The notes under the pieces were generated by a model, which saw only the letters and a list, made by a program, of their open reading frames with translations, was not told where the DNA came from and ran no database searches. Position numbers and translations under genes: made by a program. Below are positions 25,201 to 36,479 of a DNA stretch of 64,000 bases, one piece after another. Position 1 is the first letter of the stretch, and the number at the start of each line of letters is the position of its first letter. The stretch comes from Episyrphus balteatus (taxonomy: Eukaryota > Arthropoda > Insecta > Diptera > Syrphidae): contig NC_079134.1 in assembly GCF_945859705.1 (NCBI RefSeq), positions 158,879,718 to 158,943,717 on the forward strand, read 5' to 3'.

Positions 25201-26895
25201 ATTAAGATATAAACCAAGAATAAAGAGACTTAATGCGAAAAAATTTTGAGTTAAAGGGTTTTTTCTACGAGGGAATGAATTTTGTTCCATAAAATCAATG
25301 ATTTTTGTAGTTCGCCTTAGAACTTTGGTATAAAAGTTAAATTTGTCATCGAAATAAAGAAAAATAACCTTTGGGTGAAAGTGTATTTTTTTGGTTTTTG
25401 GGTGAATAAAAAATATAAGTTATTATTGCCAAATATCAGTTTTAAAATTGGTACCCGATTGAAATCTAGAAATAATGCTACATTGGGATAAGAGTTAAGT
25501 ATCTATGGAGACCATACAATTATTTTGGATGAAAGGGTGTTTTTTTTCGAAACTTTTGTTCCTTGTTTTTTTTTCCAAATGCAGACTTTTTGCCAAGTTT
25601 CACGAAGGTTACTTTTTTTTTAATTTATTGATTGTTTATACTATTTTTTTACCTACATATATACTTTTGTCATTCATTCTGAAGCTGAAGTTGCAAAGTG
25701 TGCCTCTTATTAAAAACAAGTTTTTTGATGCACATACACCAGCCCTAAATAATTGCACAGAATTCTAAAACTTTTTAGTCCGTATCTGCCCTGGTAGGGC
25801 AGAATCAACATCTCTTATAATTTTGAGGTTTAGTATTTTGTAGTTACAATGTACATGCCGATGTCTTTTGCTTCTACAGGGTGCCATATTCAATTTAATC
25901 TATGGTCACATAGCCTATAACCAGCTGACAAGAAGGAAGCTTTCAACGACATCTAATTTGACAAATTATGATAAATAATTTAGAAGTTATGGTGGAACAT
26001 ACTCGGTCGAATTTCCAATCGAGACACATGAGTCATAGATAAAAGTCATAAGCCAATATCTTATAACCTATGACAAGGGTGTGTTTGTAATTTATTGCGA
26101 TACAAAAAATTTTAATTTAACTATCATCGATGAAAAAACTGTTCAAATTATATTTACCAATGTTTTCATCTTGGAAACAAAATTTATCTTAAATGATATT
26201 TTTATTTGCCTCGCAAGAGTGCGCAATTCCGTTGCAGATTAGCAATTTTTCAACTTATATCGCATATAAGAAAAATATCCAAGCATCTCATGCAAGCCTC
26301 TGAAATCCGTTATGTCATTTGATTTATTTTGCAAGTATTCATGCGCACAGTTATCAATGAAAGTCAGCAATAACCGACGACGAACGACGTACGACAACGA
26401 CAACTTCAATAGAGGTTGTTTTTGCGCGCACATTTCATTTTATTATTTCATCGACCGACCTTGTCTTCCATTCAAGTTATAATACAAAACAAAATCCAAG
26501 TGAGGTCCATTTCGATTTCTTCTTTGCGGTACTCGTAAAGTAAAAAAAATACGAGTACGCTTGTGTACAAGATCAGACGGACGGGACGGCGCATTCTAAG
26601 GTGTGCGCAAGCGCAGCGCACATTTGTATCTTTTATTCTTTGGCCTAAGTTAGGTTAGGTTTGTCTTGTCTATCCTATAGCAGCTCCTCTATCCAATCAA
26701 TGAAAGCAAAAAGAGAACGAACATGACTTCCATTTCATGTTCTTCTGCGCGAGTTTTCTATTCCATTTAAGTTGGTTATTAAGTTACAAAAATGCGAAAT
26801 AAATTTCCACCAAAGACTCTGTCTGACTTTAAAGCCTGGCTAACATCAATTTATATAGCCTTGCATTCAATTCAATGTCCAACGCGTGTGGAGCT
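22230..26895. other. Noncoding stretch with repeated GGGTGTTTTTTT blocks
   Basis: No coding exon was recognised. The phrase GGGTGTTTTTTT, often preceded by an ATTTTGGATG-A-like phrase, recurs near 23217, 24219, 25170 and 25535, and GGTACCCGATTGAAAT-like text precedes some copies. This suggests diverged copies of one repeat. Positions 26230-26890 are less AT-rich with many CG dinucleotides and look like host sequence without an identifiable product. Positions 24860-24990 (ACAGACGCACAGACGCACAG) look like the tail of a common insect repeat. Confidence 0.4.
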
Positions 26896-29097
26896 CAGAG
26901 GCGGCGGAAGGGGTGTGCGGAGTGTGCCCCCGCACACGGCCCCGCGCTTTGAAGGGCCCCGCGGGCGCTAAATGAAAATGTCTCAGAAATAATAAAATCC
27001 GAAAAAACATGTCTCTTCTCTTTATTCAAAACAATCAAATAATTGAAATTGGCTTGTTTCCGGTCGATTTCTATAATTGCATTGAGATGAGTCGAAGCAT
27101 ACATTGGCCACTTTTTGCAAAAGTAGGAAAAATAAATTAAACAATTTAAGATTATTGTTTGTTTTCTTTTTCTCAAGTGAAGCAGATTATTAGTTTGCCA
27201 AGCAACTTGGATTATCTAACATTTTGCTTTTAAAATTCCCAATTAAATTAAAAACTTAATGAAATGAATACATTTTTTTTTACAAAATCTCAGTGATAAG
27301 AAATATTTTTTTTTCTTTTTTCTATTTTTCAATTTTGTATAGGTTTTTAAAATTGTATGGAATAATATTTTGTAAAGCTTAAGAATGGGTAAACTTTATT
27401 TTCCTTAAAAAAAAATTTTTTTATCGCTAACGCTCGCAAATTATATAAACTGATTTTTCACACTTTCTGCCAATTTAAACACTTTGTTAAGGACTTAAGA
27501 ACATTTCTGTTTCCGCCGCCACTTTAATGATTAAAATGAACCATTTTATTTAGTGGAATTTTCGAATTTTGCGGATTCATTGATGTTTCAAAATACGGAC
27601 GGATTTACAATCCACCAAACTTTAAAAACCCGTTTTAAATCAAAATTTTTGCTCAAACAAACATGCGAATAATTTATGTATTTATCAGTTATTTTGTAAA
27701 AAAAAATTAAATGATTGATAAGTATCTAACAGAGGAAAGCAAACATCAACAAAAACAATTTCAATTTTTTATATATCTTCGTGTATTTGGCAGGGAGAGC
27801 CCCTTGGTTTTTTCCGGTCCACAATATTCCTAAAATTACATTTTGATGCATATCTTGTCTCTATACAAAAGAAAGAAAAAAAAAAACGATTTTCTAATAG
27901 AAATCATATATAAGTTATGTATGCTGTATGCTGTTTACACAAAATCAAAAACTCAGATTTAGTAAACAAGTTACAGTTGCATTTGGCAAATCGATAAACA
28001 ACATAAAATGGAATTTGCATAGGCAAGAAAACACTTGCTGACCATACTACATCGATTGACCATTCGCTCTCTCGTAAACAACTCTCCGTTACTTCATTTC
28101 TCTTATTGATTGATTGAATATGTTTGCTGGACTATTGGTGATGCTGAGCAAGCTCAGTTGCAGAAGATCAGTCAGCCGAGAACAATAACTTAATTAGTTC
28201 AATAAAAGTTTATATCTTTACAACTAAAACAAATATAAAGAGTTTTTCCTTCGGCCTTATGTCCTTCTTCCTACTGATAAATTTTAATTTTTAATTTTAA
28301 TATAGCATTGGCACTCAGCTATATTACAGGTTGTTTGAAAAGTGTAAATTTTCAAATTTTAAGACTAACGTAAGACTAGCCGAATCACATTCTTAGAACC
28401 ATCAAATAAAGAAGTCGTGCAGTTATTTGCGTTTTGCCAACAATAAGATGAGATTTATTCCCTTTTTCCAATTTGGTAATTCAATTGATATTTTTATATT
28501 CTAAAAAAGAAACCGAGAACAAACTGACGAAAACAAGAATTTCTGCCTTTTTTCCGAAAAATGTTTATAGCGATTTCTAACGATTTTGATTTTTTCTAAT
28601 AACGAGCCCTAATAAAAGAAATCAAATTGCTGAAATTCATTCTAGATGTTGTTATTTTGTTTGGTTTGAAGAACGAATTAATTTTTATTTGATATGTACG
28701 TTTTAGAACATTTAACAAAAAATCTTATTTATATAAAAAGTTTTAAAAATTAAAGCACTCTGAAACTTAAGAAAAAGTTCGAGAGATCGAGTCGTGCATT
28801 TTGTTTTTTATCTACTGTCCTGTTCCATTGGAAGTGGTAGTTTTCTAATAGTAGATGTTTTGGTTAATCTACTGTCTTGGAAATCGCTAGTAAACTACTA
28901 GTAGTACTTTGCCACCTCCCAAAGGAACAGGGCTTACATTACAAACGTTTTGTCTTAAGCTTGTTATAACAATTTTGAACTTGAACTTGGACGGAAGATT
29001 TGATACTTTTTTCAAAATGATAGTCCAAATTCATTTTCTCAGGGGCCCCGAAAATTTACTCTAGCACACGCCTCATTTTGGTCTAGCGCCGCCTCTG
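26896..29097. mobile_element. hAT transposon, non-autonomous, 8-bp target duplication
   Basis: Terminal inverted repeats CAGAGGCGGCG and CGCCGCCTCTG bound 2202 bp. The flanking octamer GTGGAGCT is exactly duplicated (26888-26895 and 29098-29105). 8-bp duplications with CAG-starting ends are diagnostic of hAT elements. The left subterminal region (26905-26970) is strongly GC-rich with self-complementary CCCCGCACAC and GCGGGG runs, unlike the AT-rich core. No hAT transposase or BED zinc finger is visible, so it depends on a helper. The 93-aa minus-strand ORF at its left end is not transposase-like. Confidence 0.92.
28812..28932. repeat. Short inverted-repeat element nested in the first hAT
   Basis: TGTCCTGTTCCATTGGAAG at the left is mirrored by CCCAAAGGAACAGGGC at the right, about 120 bp apart, with inner symmetric CTAGTAGT/ACTACTAG text. 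It resembles a small MITE. No target duplication was established. Confidence 0.5.
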
Positions 29098-29105
29098 GTG
29101 GAGCT

Positions 29106-30671
29106 GTAGGTATATATTTTGTTCAAGGCAGGAGCATCCAGAACGGTGTAGTGTACCACACATATACTTCTAGTTTCTAGAAAAAGTTCAGTGAACTCTC
29201 TTGCACTTGGAATAAAAGATATTCAGTACAAAACTAAACTGTCTAAGGTCTTCTTGTGTTGCTCGCTCTGCTCGAGAAATACCACGACTACGATGACGGT
29301 AGGGAATTCTGGCTTAAAGAGCATCTTTATATCAAAACAAATGGCAATTTGATGGTACATTTCTGTTGGCTTGGAAAGTGCCCACCTGTAGGCTATATAA
29401 TTATTCACGATAAAACTTTGGAGTGTTGTAACATAACATTTGATTTGGTAGTTTTATTTTGCAAAAGAGATTCATTGCACAGCATTTGCTTGGTTCGAAC
29501 AGACTTTTTTCTATCTTTGTTCTATATGTTTAGTCTTACTTCTGATAGTTGGTGAAGAATGTCTATAACACCAAAATGTATTATTTTTATTTTTATTCAC
29601 TTTATGGTCTTAAAAAACACCCACAACGTTTTAGATTGCACAAACAAAGAACAAACATCAAATTGAATTGAAGGTATTTTTGGCATACCTAGTATGAAAT
29701 TTGTACCTCATGGAATAGAATTATTCACAACTTTAAGTACATAATAAGCTTTACCAGTGAACACCGAGAACAATTAAAACAAAAAAACAACACTAAGTAG
29801 AATGTTTAAAATGTTTGAGATAGGATCACAGGACATAATTTATCTTCAAAATTTATGAATAAAATTAAACAATGTAGTAAGCATACAAATAGCTGTTAGT
29901 CTTATTTCTTATTATTATATTGAAGTCGCTAAAAAAGACGAAAGGTTGGGAAAAATGAATCAAAAGAAAATAAGCCTAATTCGTCATTTATATAACAATG
30001 GACATGATAATTGGGTATTTTTCGATGCTGGATCTGAAAGAACTAAAACCAAGAAAATCCGACTTCCCCGAATATTCTTTCGTATGAAAAAACACTTTAT
30101 AATTGAGAAATTAAGAATCTGGGTTGGGATTAGGTGTCATTTTAATTGATTCTGATTTTACTCTCCATAAATATTTTTAGGCAAACTCCTTTGTATTATT
30201 TGCATCCTTTTTAAATGACCAAAAAATTTCACTTGAAAAATCAAAAATGTGTTCTTTTTTATTTATGAACTTTTATGACTTCTGACGGTCCTTTCAAAAT
30301 AACCTACTTTTCTACAAATCTTTCAAAATCACCTACTTTTCTACAAATCTTGTACCATCCTAAAATCTTTGTTATTAACACATTACCTATAGATTATCAC
30401 TTTTGACGCAAAGCCATCAATATGAAAACCAATTAAACCTAAGCCTTAAAGCTCATTGGGGCTTTATATAAAACTTTATTTTATATATCGGGTTAGATAA
30501 CTCTGGCAACCCTGTGCCGATTTGTTTCATCGAATAAAATACCTGCGTTCTTTTGGGCATATTTATCTTTAACTCAGGGATCATTATTCTCCCTTATGAC
30601 TTACAAACAATTATACAAATTGCAAATTTTATAAAAATTTTATCAAAAGTCTAGACATTACCACATAACTC
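29106..30671. other. Noncoding stretch
   Basis: ORFs of 99 aa (29256-29555) and 67 aa (29946-30149) show no family features and sit in AT-rich sequence. I see no splice-linked exons or RNA genes. Confidence 0.4.
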
Positions 30672-30673
30672 TA

Positions 30674-31615
30674 GGGTAAGCGGGGGTACATTTGACACCG
30701 GGCACATTTGACTTTGTGTTTTTCGGTATGATCGTGCCCTTAATTAACAATAGTTTGGATGAAGAAAGAAGCTTAGTTTGATTTAAAGAAATTTTGCAAA
30801 ATTTCGCAGTCTTTCATTAACTTTTCGCGAAGTACCACGTGTTTTCGTGTTTTCTGTATTTCTAATCTAATTTTTGACCACCGGTATGTAAGCGATTCCT
30901 GAACCTAATAAAACAGTTTTTTTTAATGGTGAATCATTATTTTGATAGCACTAAGCTTAAAATTAAGTAAATTAAAACCAGCTTTGTAAAAAAATAGTAT
31001 TAGTTATTGAAAAAAAAAAGAAAAACAGTTCTGTGGCTCCTTCGGGGCACCTTTGACTTTTGCAATGTGGGCACAATTTTACGTTGATTTTGGGGAATTA
31101 TATATTAAATAAATTATTTAAAAATAAATCGACATCGATTAATTTTGATTAAGATTTAAATGGAGAGATTTTTTGAAATATTTTATGGTTTTTTGTTTTT
31201 TCTTCTTCATTTTAGAAAATACATTTTTTGATTTTTTTTTTTCGTTATATTGTTTAGTAGATTGTTTAAAACCAAAAATTTATTTTTTTTTTCTAATAAA
31301 ACAATAGACAAGCAAGATTCGCTGATAGTTTTAAAAATATAATGCACACGATGTGGGGTTTAATCCACCATTGTGAAATGTACCCCTTTTAAAGTCAAAT
31401 GTGATCCGGTCCCATTGCACTTTTGACAAAATGATTTTTTTTAGAAAACATTATTGTTTTAAATGTTGTAATATGGTAAAACAAAAAAATGTACTGTTAG
31501 TATAATCTTGAATAGTCAATAAAACAAATACAAAACAAAACATTGGAAAAAATTAACAGTTTTCGAAAATACAGACCTTTAAAAACTAAGTGTCAAATGT
31601 ACCCCCCTTCTCCCC
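30674..31615. mobile_element. 0.94-kb DNA element with GGGTAAGCGGGGGTACATTT ends
   Basis: The left end GGGTAAGCGGGGGTACATTT, continuing GACAC, is mirrored at the right, where GTGTCAAATGTACCCCCC closes the element. TA abuts both tips (30672-30673, 31616-31617). Internally, phrases of the type GGCACATTTGAC and AAAGTCAAATGT recur in both orientations. There is no transposase, so it is a MITE-like derivative. Confidence 0.7.
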
Positions 31616-33140
31616 TACATAGGTAAGAGGATAATTGATGCATACTGATATAAATCCTACATAACTATAGAAAATGTCTATACTGATCTGTAACCTGATA
31701 TTGGGATGTCGCAATAAGATTCACTAGGAAAGCGAAGTGTTTTGATTTGTATAAAGCAGTTTTTTTTCAGAAATTTATTTTCAACACATAATTATCTTGT
31801 CTTGGTTAAATCTAGTTATAAGCTTAATGTCATCCTCAACCAACGGCGTATACAAGGGGGGGGTCACGGGGTCATGACCCCCCCCAAGAACTCAGAACTT
31901 AAAAAAGAATTTGTTATGTGATACTGAAATCTCTTGAGTAAGATTATTTTCAAAATGTTGAAGTTTTAGAACATGAACGAAAATTAAAAGTAAAAAAAAT
32001 TTTTGGTATTCAAACAAACTATTTTACCATATTTTGGGGATGTGGTCATATTTTTAGCGAACGCTATGCTGGATTAGGATTATTTTGATTCGTTCGATAA
32101 TATTAGTTGAGCTGTAGAGTTTTGTATGAAAACAAAATCCGGATAAGTATTATATTCAAAGCTTTTTAAAAGAAATTGAATCTAGTAGGTACACAAAAAT
32201 AATATCTTAAGGGTAAGACACTGCTTACCAGCAAATAAAAGAAGCAGCCATATCTTCTATTTTTTTATATGATGAAGTGAATAAAATATGTTTTAAATAG
32301 GGAAGCTTTCTGTGGCCTTGCTGTGTGGAGGTCAATTCTGTTGATAAAATTCGTCCTCGGCAAAATGTTAAAGAAGGATATCATTTCTCAAATCTTTTTA
32401 GTTTTTTTGCAATGTTCCAGTTCAATACATTCGTCTGATAAAATTTGGTGAATTTTGTTTGCTTACAGAATATAACAGTATTTTGTACAATTGTACATAC
32501 TAAATTTGCTAGATCTGTTGCATTTTTTGAAAAAACTATCGATTTGTTAATCATCATAGAAGCAATGTAAGCAACCTTATCTAAGGCAATTTAAATATTA
32601 TTATTAAATATCACTTAGGGCTAATTTTTTGAATAGTTAGATAAACCTAAGTTAGAGCTTGTTCCTAGGAATAAAAGTTTTTTTTTTTATAGTGACATTT
32701 ATTCTTGTGATAGTCTATCTGACGATTGAAAAGGCAGGGCTTAATCTAATAAATACAACTGAATGTTTTTTAAATTGTAAACCGCTGATTAATACCTGAA
32801 AACGGACGAATTCCAAAATATCGCCAAAATAATTTTTTTTGTCTTTACTATTTTAATAGAGGTATTTTAAATATTAAATACAATTTTAAAACAAAATTTA
32901 AAAAAAATTATATTTTCAATGCAATTTTTTTTACAAAACTTTGCGATTCGTTTGCCTGAGGTTAGGAAGACTTTTAATTCAAAAGTTAAAACTGTTATTA
33001 AGTAAAAACGATTTTTATTTTAACTTTCTGGGCTAGCGGAGAACAATGAACAGTTGTTTTGAGGCAAATTATTCAATCGAAGTACTCGTACAGTACATTT
33101 TATTTTTAGGAGAGGATAGCCTCAATTGGTCAAAATTATA

Positions 33141-33496
33141 GCCTAGTACGCTGCTGATAAGAAACGAAAAATCCCATACAAAAATGAAACAACGAAATGG
33201 TAAACCAAAAATTTCGTTCAACTTTTCGTTCTGTAGTACCTACGCTGTTCGCCACAACGAAATTGAAAGCCTAAACTTCTTTTTCGCCGTGGACACTCAT
33301 TGTGTGTGGAAAAATGACATTTTGAGTTTTTTGTTTGTTTTTGTTGTTCATTTTGTCATTGCATGTCTTTCTGCGATGCGTGTTTGCTTTTTTTTCATTT
33401 ATGTTTTGCAATTTTTCGGTCCAGATTTCGCAAGCATTTCGTTGTCCTCGTGGAGACCGACGAAAAATTTCGTTTCACATCAGCAGCGTTCTAGGC
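33141..33496. mobile_element. 356-bp MITE nested in the second hAT
   Basis: GCCTAGTACGCTGCTGATAA at the left mirrors ATCAGCAGCGTTCTAGGC at the right, and both arms continue into ACGAAAAAT/ATTTCGT text. The 105-aa plus-strand ORF at 33184-33501 spans the element and is not a recognisable gene. No clear target duplication was seen. Confidence 0.7.
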
Positions 33497-33927
33497 TTTA
33501 AGGCTTAACGCTAAACTTAAACGAATCTCATACCGTTTTTGTTTGGTTATTTTTAGAACTACATTCGGAACTTTTCTATTCGAAATGCAAGACGCACAAA
33601 TTTTAATGTTTAGGCCCATTTGCTCATACTAGTCATAAATTCTAATCTTAGATAGGTCGAATATAGCTCTAATGTTTTACTTAGTTTATTCTAAGTTTCT
33701 AAAAAATATTTATGTTAAACCTAGCAACGATTCACTTTCATGCGAGAAATCGCTGAGAGCTTCAAATTAAAATGTCAAACGACTCAAACGTCAGTGTATT
33801 TGAATTGTTTTTGAGAAATTAACCGGGAATAATTCAACAAATTTATTATTTTGGCAATTTTTATTGCAGAAAAAAGTGTAAAATAGTGAAAGTGGCAATA
33901 AAAGTGTGTTTAATTTAATAAAAAAAA

Positions 33928-34274
33928 TCACAACAAAAACATTACTGTTAAAAAAGGAGCCAAGTTCTCCTATTTTGAAATTATGCTGGCACAAAAAGTA
34001 CTGAGATGTAAAAGTGTACCAAGTTCTAAAGTTTGGGTTCAAATTCGTATCAATAAAATTTTGATTGCTTTCTTGACAATTTTTCTTTTAATTACCGATT
34101 TTTAAAGTTATTTCAAAAATTGCCAAGTAAACAATCAAAATTTTATTGATACGAATTTGAACCCAAACTTTAGAACTTGGTACACTTTTACATCTCAGTA
34201 CTTTTTGTGCCAGCATAATTTCAAAATAGGAGAACTTGGCTCCTTTTTTAACAGTAATGTTTTTGTTGTGATTT
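33928..34274. repeat. Hairpin: ~135-bp inverted arms with 70-nt spacer
   Basis: About 33928-34064 is an almost perfect reverse complement of about 34135-34274; landmarks AAGGAGCCAAGTTCTCC and TTGAACCCAAACTTT occur in both arms. The 83-aa minus-strand ORF at 33791-34042 overlaps the left arm and is not supported as a gene. It lies directly before the tandem repeat array. Confidence 0.85.
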
Positions 34275-34324
34275 CACTACTTTTTGCAAGGTATGGCTGT
34301 AGAATTGAAAATCTCTATATTTGA

Positions 34325-34700
34325 TGAAAATTCAGTGAAAATGGGCGGTTGCCACGCCCCCTGGCTGAAATTCTCAAATTTTAAATTTTTTCCTTTGTGT
34401 AAACTACCATCTCTACCATTCTACCAAATTTCAAGATTCTACGATAGTCAGAAGTGCTCTATAATATTTAATGAAAATTCAGCGGAAATGGGCGGTTACC
34501 ACGCCCCCTGGCTGAAATTCTCAAATTTAAAATTTTTTCCTTTGCGTAAACTACCATCTCTACCATTCTACCAAATTTCAAGATTCTACGATAATCAGAA
34601 GTGCTCTATAATATTTAATGAAAATTCAGTGGAAATGGGCGGATGCCACGCCCCCTGAATTGAAAATCTCAAATTTTCGATTTTTCCCTTTGTATACACC
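34325..34700. repeat. 147-bp tandem repeat, about 2.5 copies
   Basis: TGAAAATTCAG followed by TGGGCGGTTGCCACGCCCCC-like text starts at 34325, 34472 and 34619, an exact period of 147 bp. The first two units are very similar and the third is truncated and diverged. 147 is not divisible by 3 with a stop, so the 124-aa ORF at 34284-34658 runs through all copies purely because of the repeat. Confidence 0.88.
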
Positions 34701-34773
34701 ACAAGTCCTATCACCGTGTAAAATTTCAAGTTTCTACGTTAACGGGAAGTTCTCCATAATTTTGATGATCTGT

Positions 34774-34822
34774 CAGTGAGTGAGTGAGTGAGTGAGTGAG
34801 TGAGTGAGTCAGTCGGTCAGTT
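34774..34822. repeat. (TGAG)n microsatellite
   Basis: About nine tandem TGAG units lead into CAGT-type variants. It sits just after the 147-bp repeats, within the second hAT element. Confidence 0.9.
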
Positions 34823-35577
34823 ACGGTTTTTGCGATTTTTGAAGCCCTATATCTCAGAAACTACTCATCGTAAAAGGCTGAAATTTTGTGAGAAGTTTGG
34901 TTTTGACAAGCTCAATAAATGTAGCGAGTTTGAAATTTCTAGCATCTTTGGTGTGGAAGTTAGAGGCGGGTCGAAAATGGCCTGAGTTGTTTCCTGTAAA
35001 TAAGGGTGTAGTGCCAAAGTTGCTAGAGAACTTGGCTGGGCACTACCGTGCCCCTTGATTATTCATTTGACAGAATTTGTTTTGCAAATATTTTTGTTTG
35101 TCAAAAAATAATATGAGATATATAAAAACAAAAAGTGAACAGTGTTTCAAAAATGTATGTTGTAAATTTTACGATCTGAATATCTGCTAATAAATGTGAG
35201 TGAATTTATATTAAATTGATAATTTATTTCCTTTTCCCCCACATACATCAATTTTTTAAGCCGCGTTCTTTCTTTTTTGGTCAATTAAATACTTTAAGTA
35301 TAGATCATAAAATCCTTAAGTTCTACTATTTCTTCCCCCTAAGTTATGTTAAACTTAGAGGAATTTATGACACAATTTGAAGTTCGTGCAAACCGCTATG
35401 TATAACTTTAGGGTTTATGTTTCACATAAATATTTAAGACTCGTTTCAGCAAATGGGCCTTAATAATTCAAAAAGCCCATTTTCAGGTTTATGGCTGCTA
35501 TCAAAACTTTTGAAAAAAAAAAAAAATTGGCATGACCCCCCCCAAGAAGCAAACTTGTATACGCCCCTGTCCTCAAC

Positions 35578-36189
35578 ACCAAAATCCGTCAGATAAATCA
35601 GATTTAATTTTTTCTATATGATTGCATTTAAGTAGTTTTACTTCTATCTTAATCTTCTACTTATCTTATCCAAAATTACCAGTTATTTTGCCTCTGTTTG
35701 CTTTGATAAGTTTGTGTCTATCCGATTAGTATCTTAAAGATTTTTCATGACAAATAATACCAATAAAAAGCAAGAAGTTGGAGTATTTATCAAAATGCAA
35801 ACTTTTTATCGGCCAAATCAAACTCATTAATTAAAGTACAGCACTTTAAAGAGTATCATGCACTATACCCATTAGTAATGGTCTCTAAGTTTCTAATTAA
35901 TGACAATCCAGGTAGAGAAGAGATACTTGCCTGGTGCCTCCACAATCCAACACGCAAGAAAAATTGTGTTTCCTTAATTTCATCGAGTGTCTTGCGTTTG
36001 ACTATTTGCAAAAAGAAAACAAAACAAACCAAATGAAATAGCGGAAAAAAAATAAATAAATTTTCATCTTGGTGTAAGGTCTTAAGTTCACACTTTCTTT
36101 ATTTTTCTTGCTCATCAATCATTAAACATAAATATTTTTATTAAAAAACAATTTTTTCTTTAACGAAATGAAATTTCTTTTTTTTTCAG
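35578..36189. other. Noncoding sequence upstream of Rab23
   Basis: No transposon was recognised. If Rab23 has no far-upstream exon, its promoter should lie here, but no TATA box or other convincing core element stands out. The stretch at 36090-36187 becomes T-rich and looks like the 3' end of an intron. Confidence 0.35.
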
Positions 36190-36479
36190 GATTTCTCAGA
36201 GTGTGTCGTGGTAAAGTTTTAACATCTTTCCCACATGTACCTGCCTTTTTTTTTTTTTTGATGATTTGAATCTGGCATAAAACACCTTCTTCAGATCCAG
36301 AGAAGAGTCATCCGGAAACAAAAATTCTCCACAATCTTTTGGTAGAAGACCAAACTGTGTGTTTTTTTCAAACATACTGTATACAACAACAAAAAGGCAA
36401 ACATCTAAGAATTTGAATGAGACTTCAACCTGTTTACGACAGAGGTTACTGCAGCAGCAGCGCCAGTGGGACGAGCAGC
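36190..36479 (+). other. Rab23: Probable 5' UTR portion of the first Rab23 coding exon
   Basis: A pyrimidine tract ending in CAG at 36187-36189 looks like a 3' splice site, so the exon with the Rab23 start codon may begin at 36190 and an upstream noncoding exon would exist. Several short upstream ATGs lie in this leader, and the in-frame TGA at 36418-36420 shows it is not coding in the Rab23 frame. A minus-strand ORF over the same bases is a shadow. Alternatively transcription starts in or just upstream of this stretch. Confidence 0.5.

Larger units (their letters stand above)
31841..35569. mobile_element. 3.7-kb hAT-type element with nested repeats, 8-bp target duplication
   Basis: Ends CAACGGCGTATACAAG and, reverse-complemented, CAGGGGCGTATACAAG are bordered by the exact octamer TCCTCAAC (31833-31840 and 35570-35577), the hAT signature. 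Just inside the left end lies a G-run/C-run palindrome centred on TCATGACCCC (31857-31885), and a matching C-run (GACCCCCCCCAAGAA) is near the right end. The interior carries no transposase but does carry a nested 356-bp MITE, a 140-bp-arm hairpin, a 147-bp tandem repeat and a TGAG microsatellite. The ORFs inside it are repeat artefacts. Confidence 0.9.

Noticed and set aside
26645..26662. TTAGG-like telomeric repeat (GTTAGGTTAGG)
   Set aside because: Only two units; too short to be telomeric and common by chance.
34284..34658. 124-aa ORF that looks like an internally repeated protein
   Set aside because: It is the 147-bp DNA tandem repeat read through in one frame, with no coding signature.
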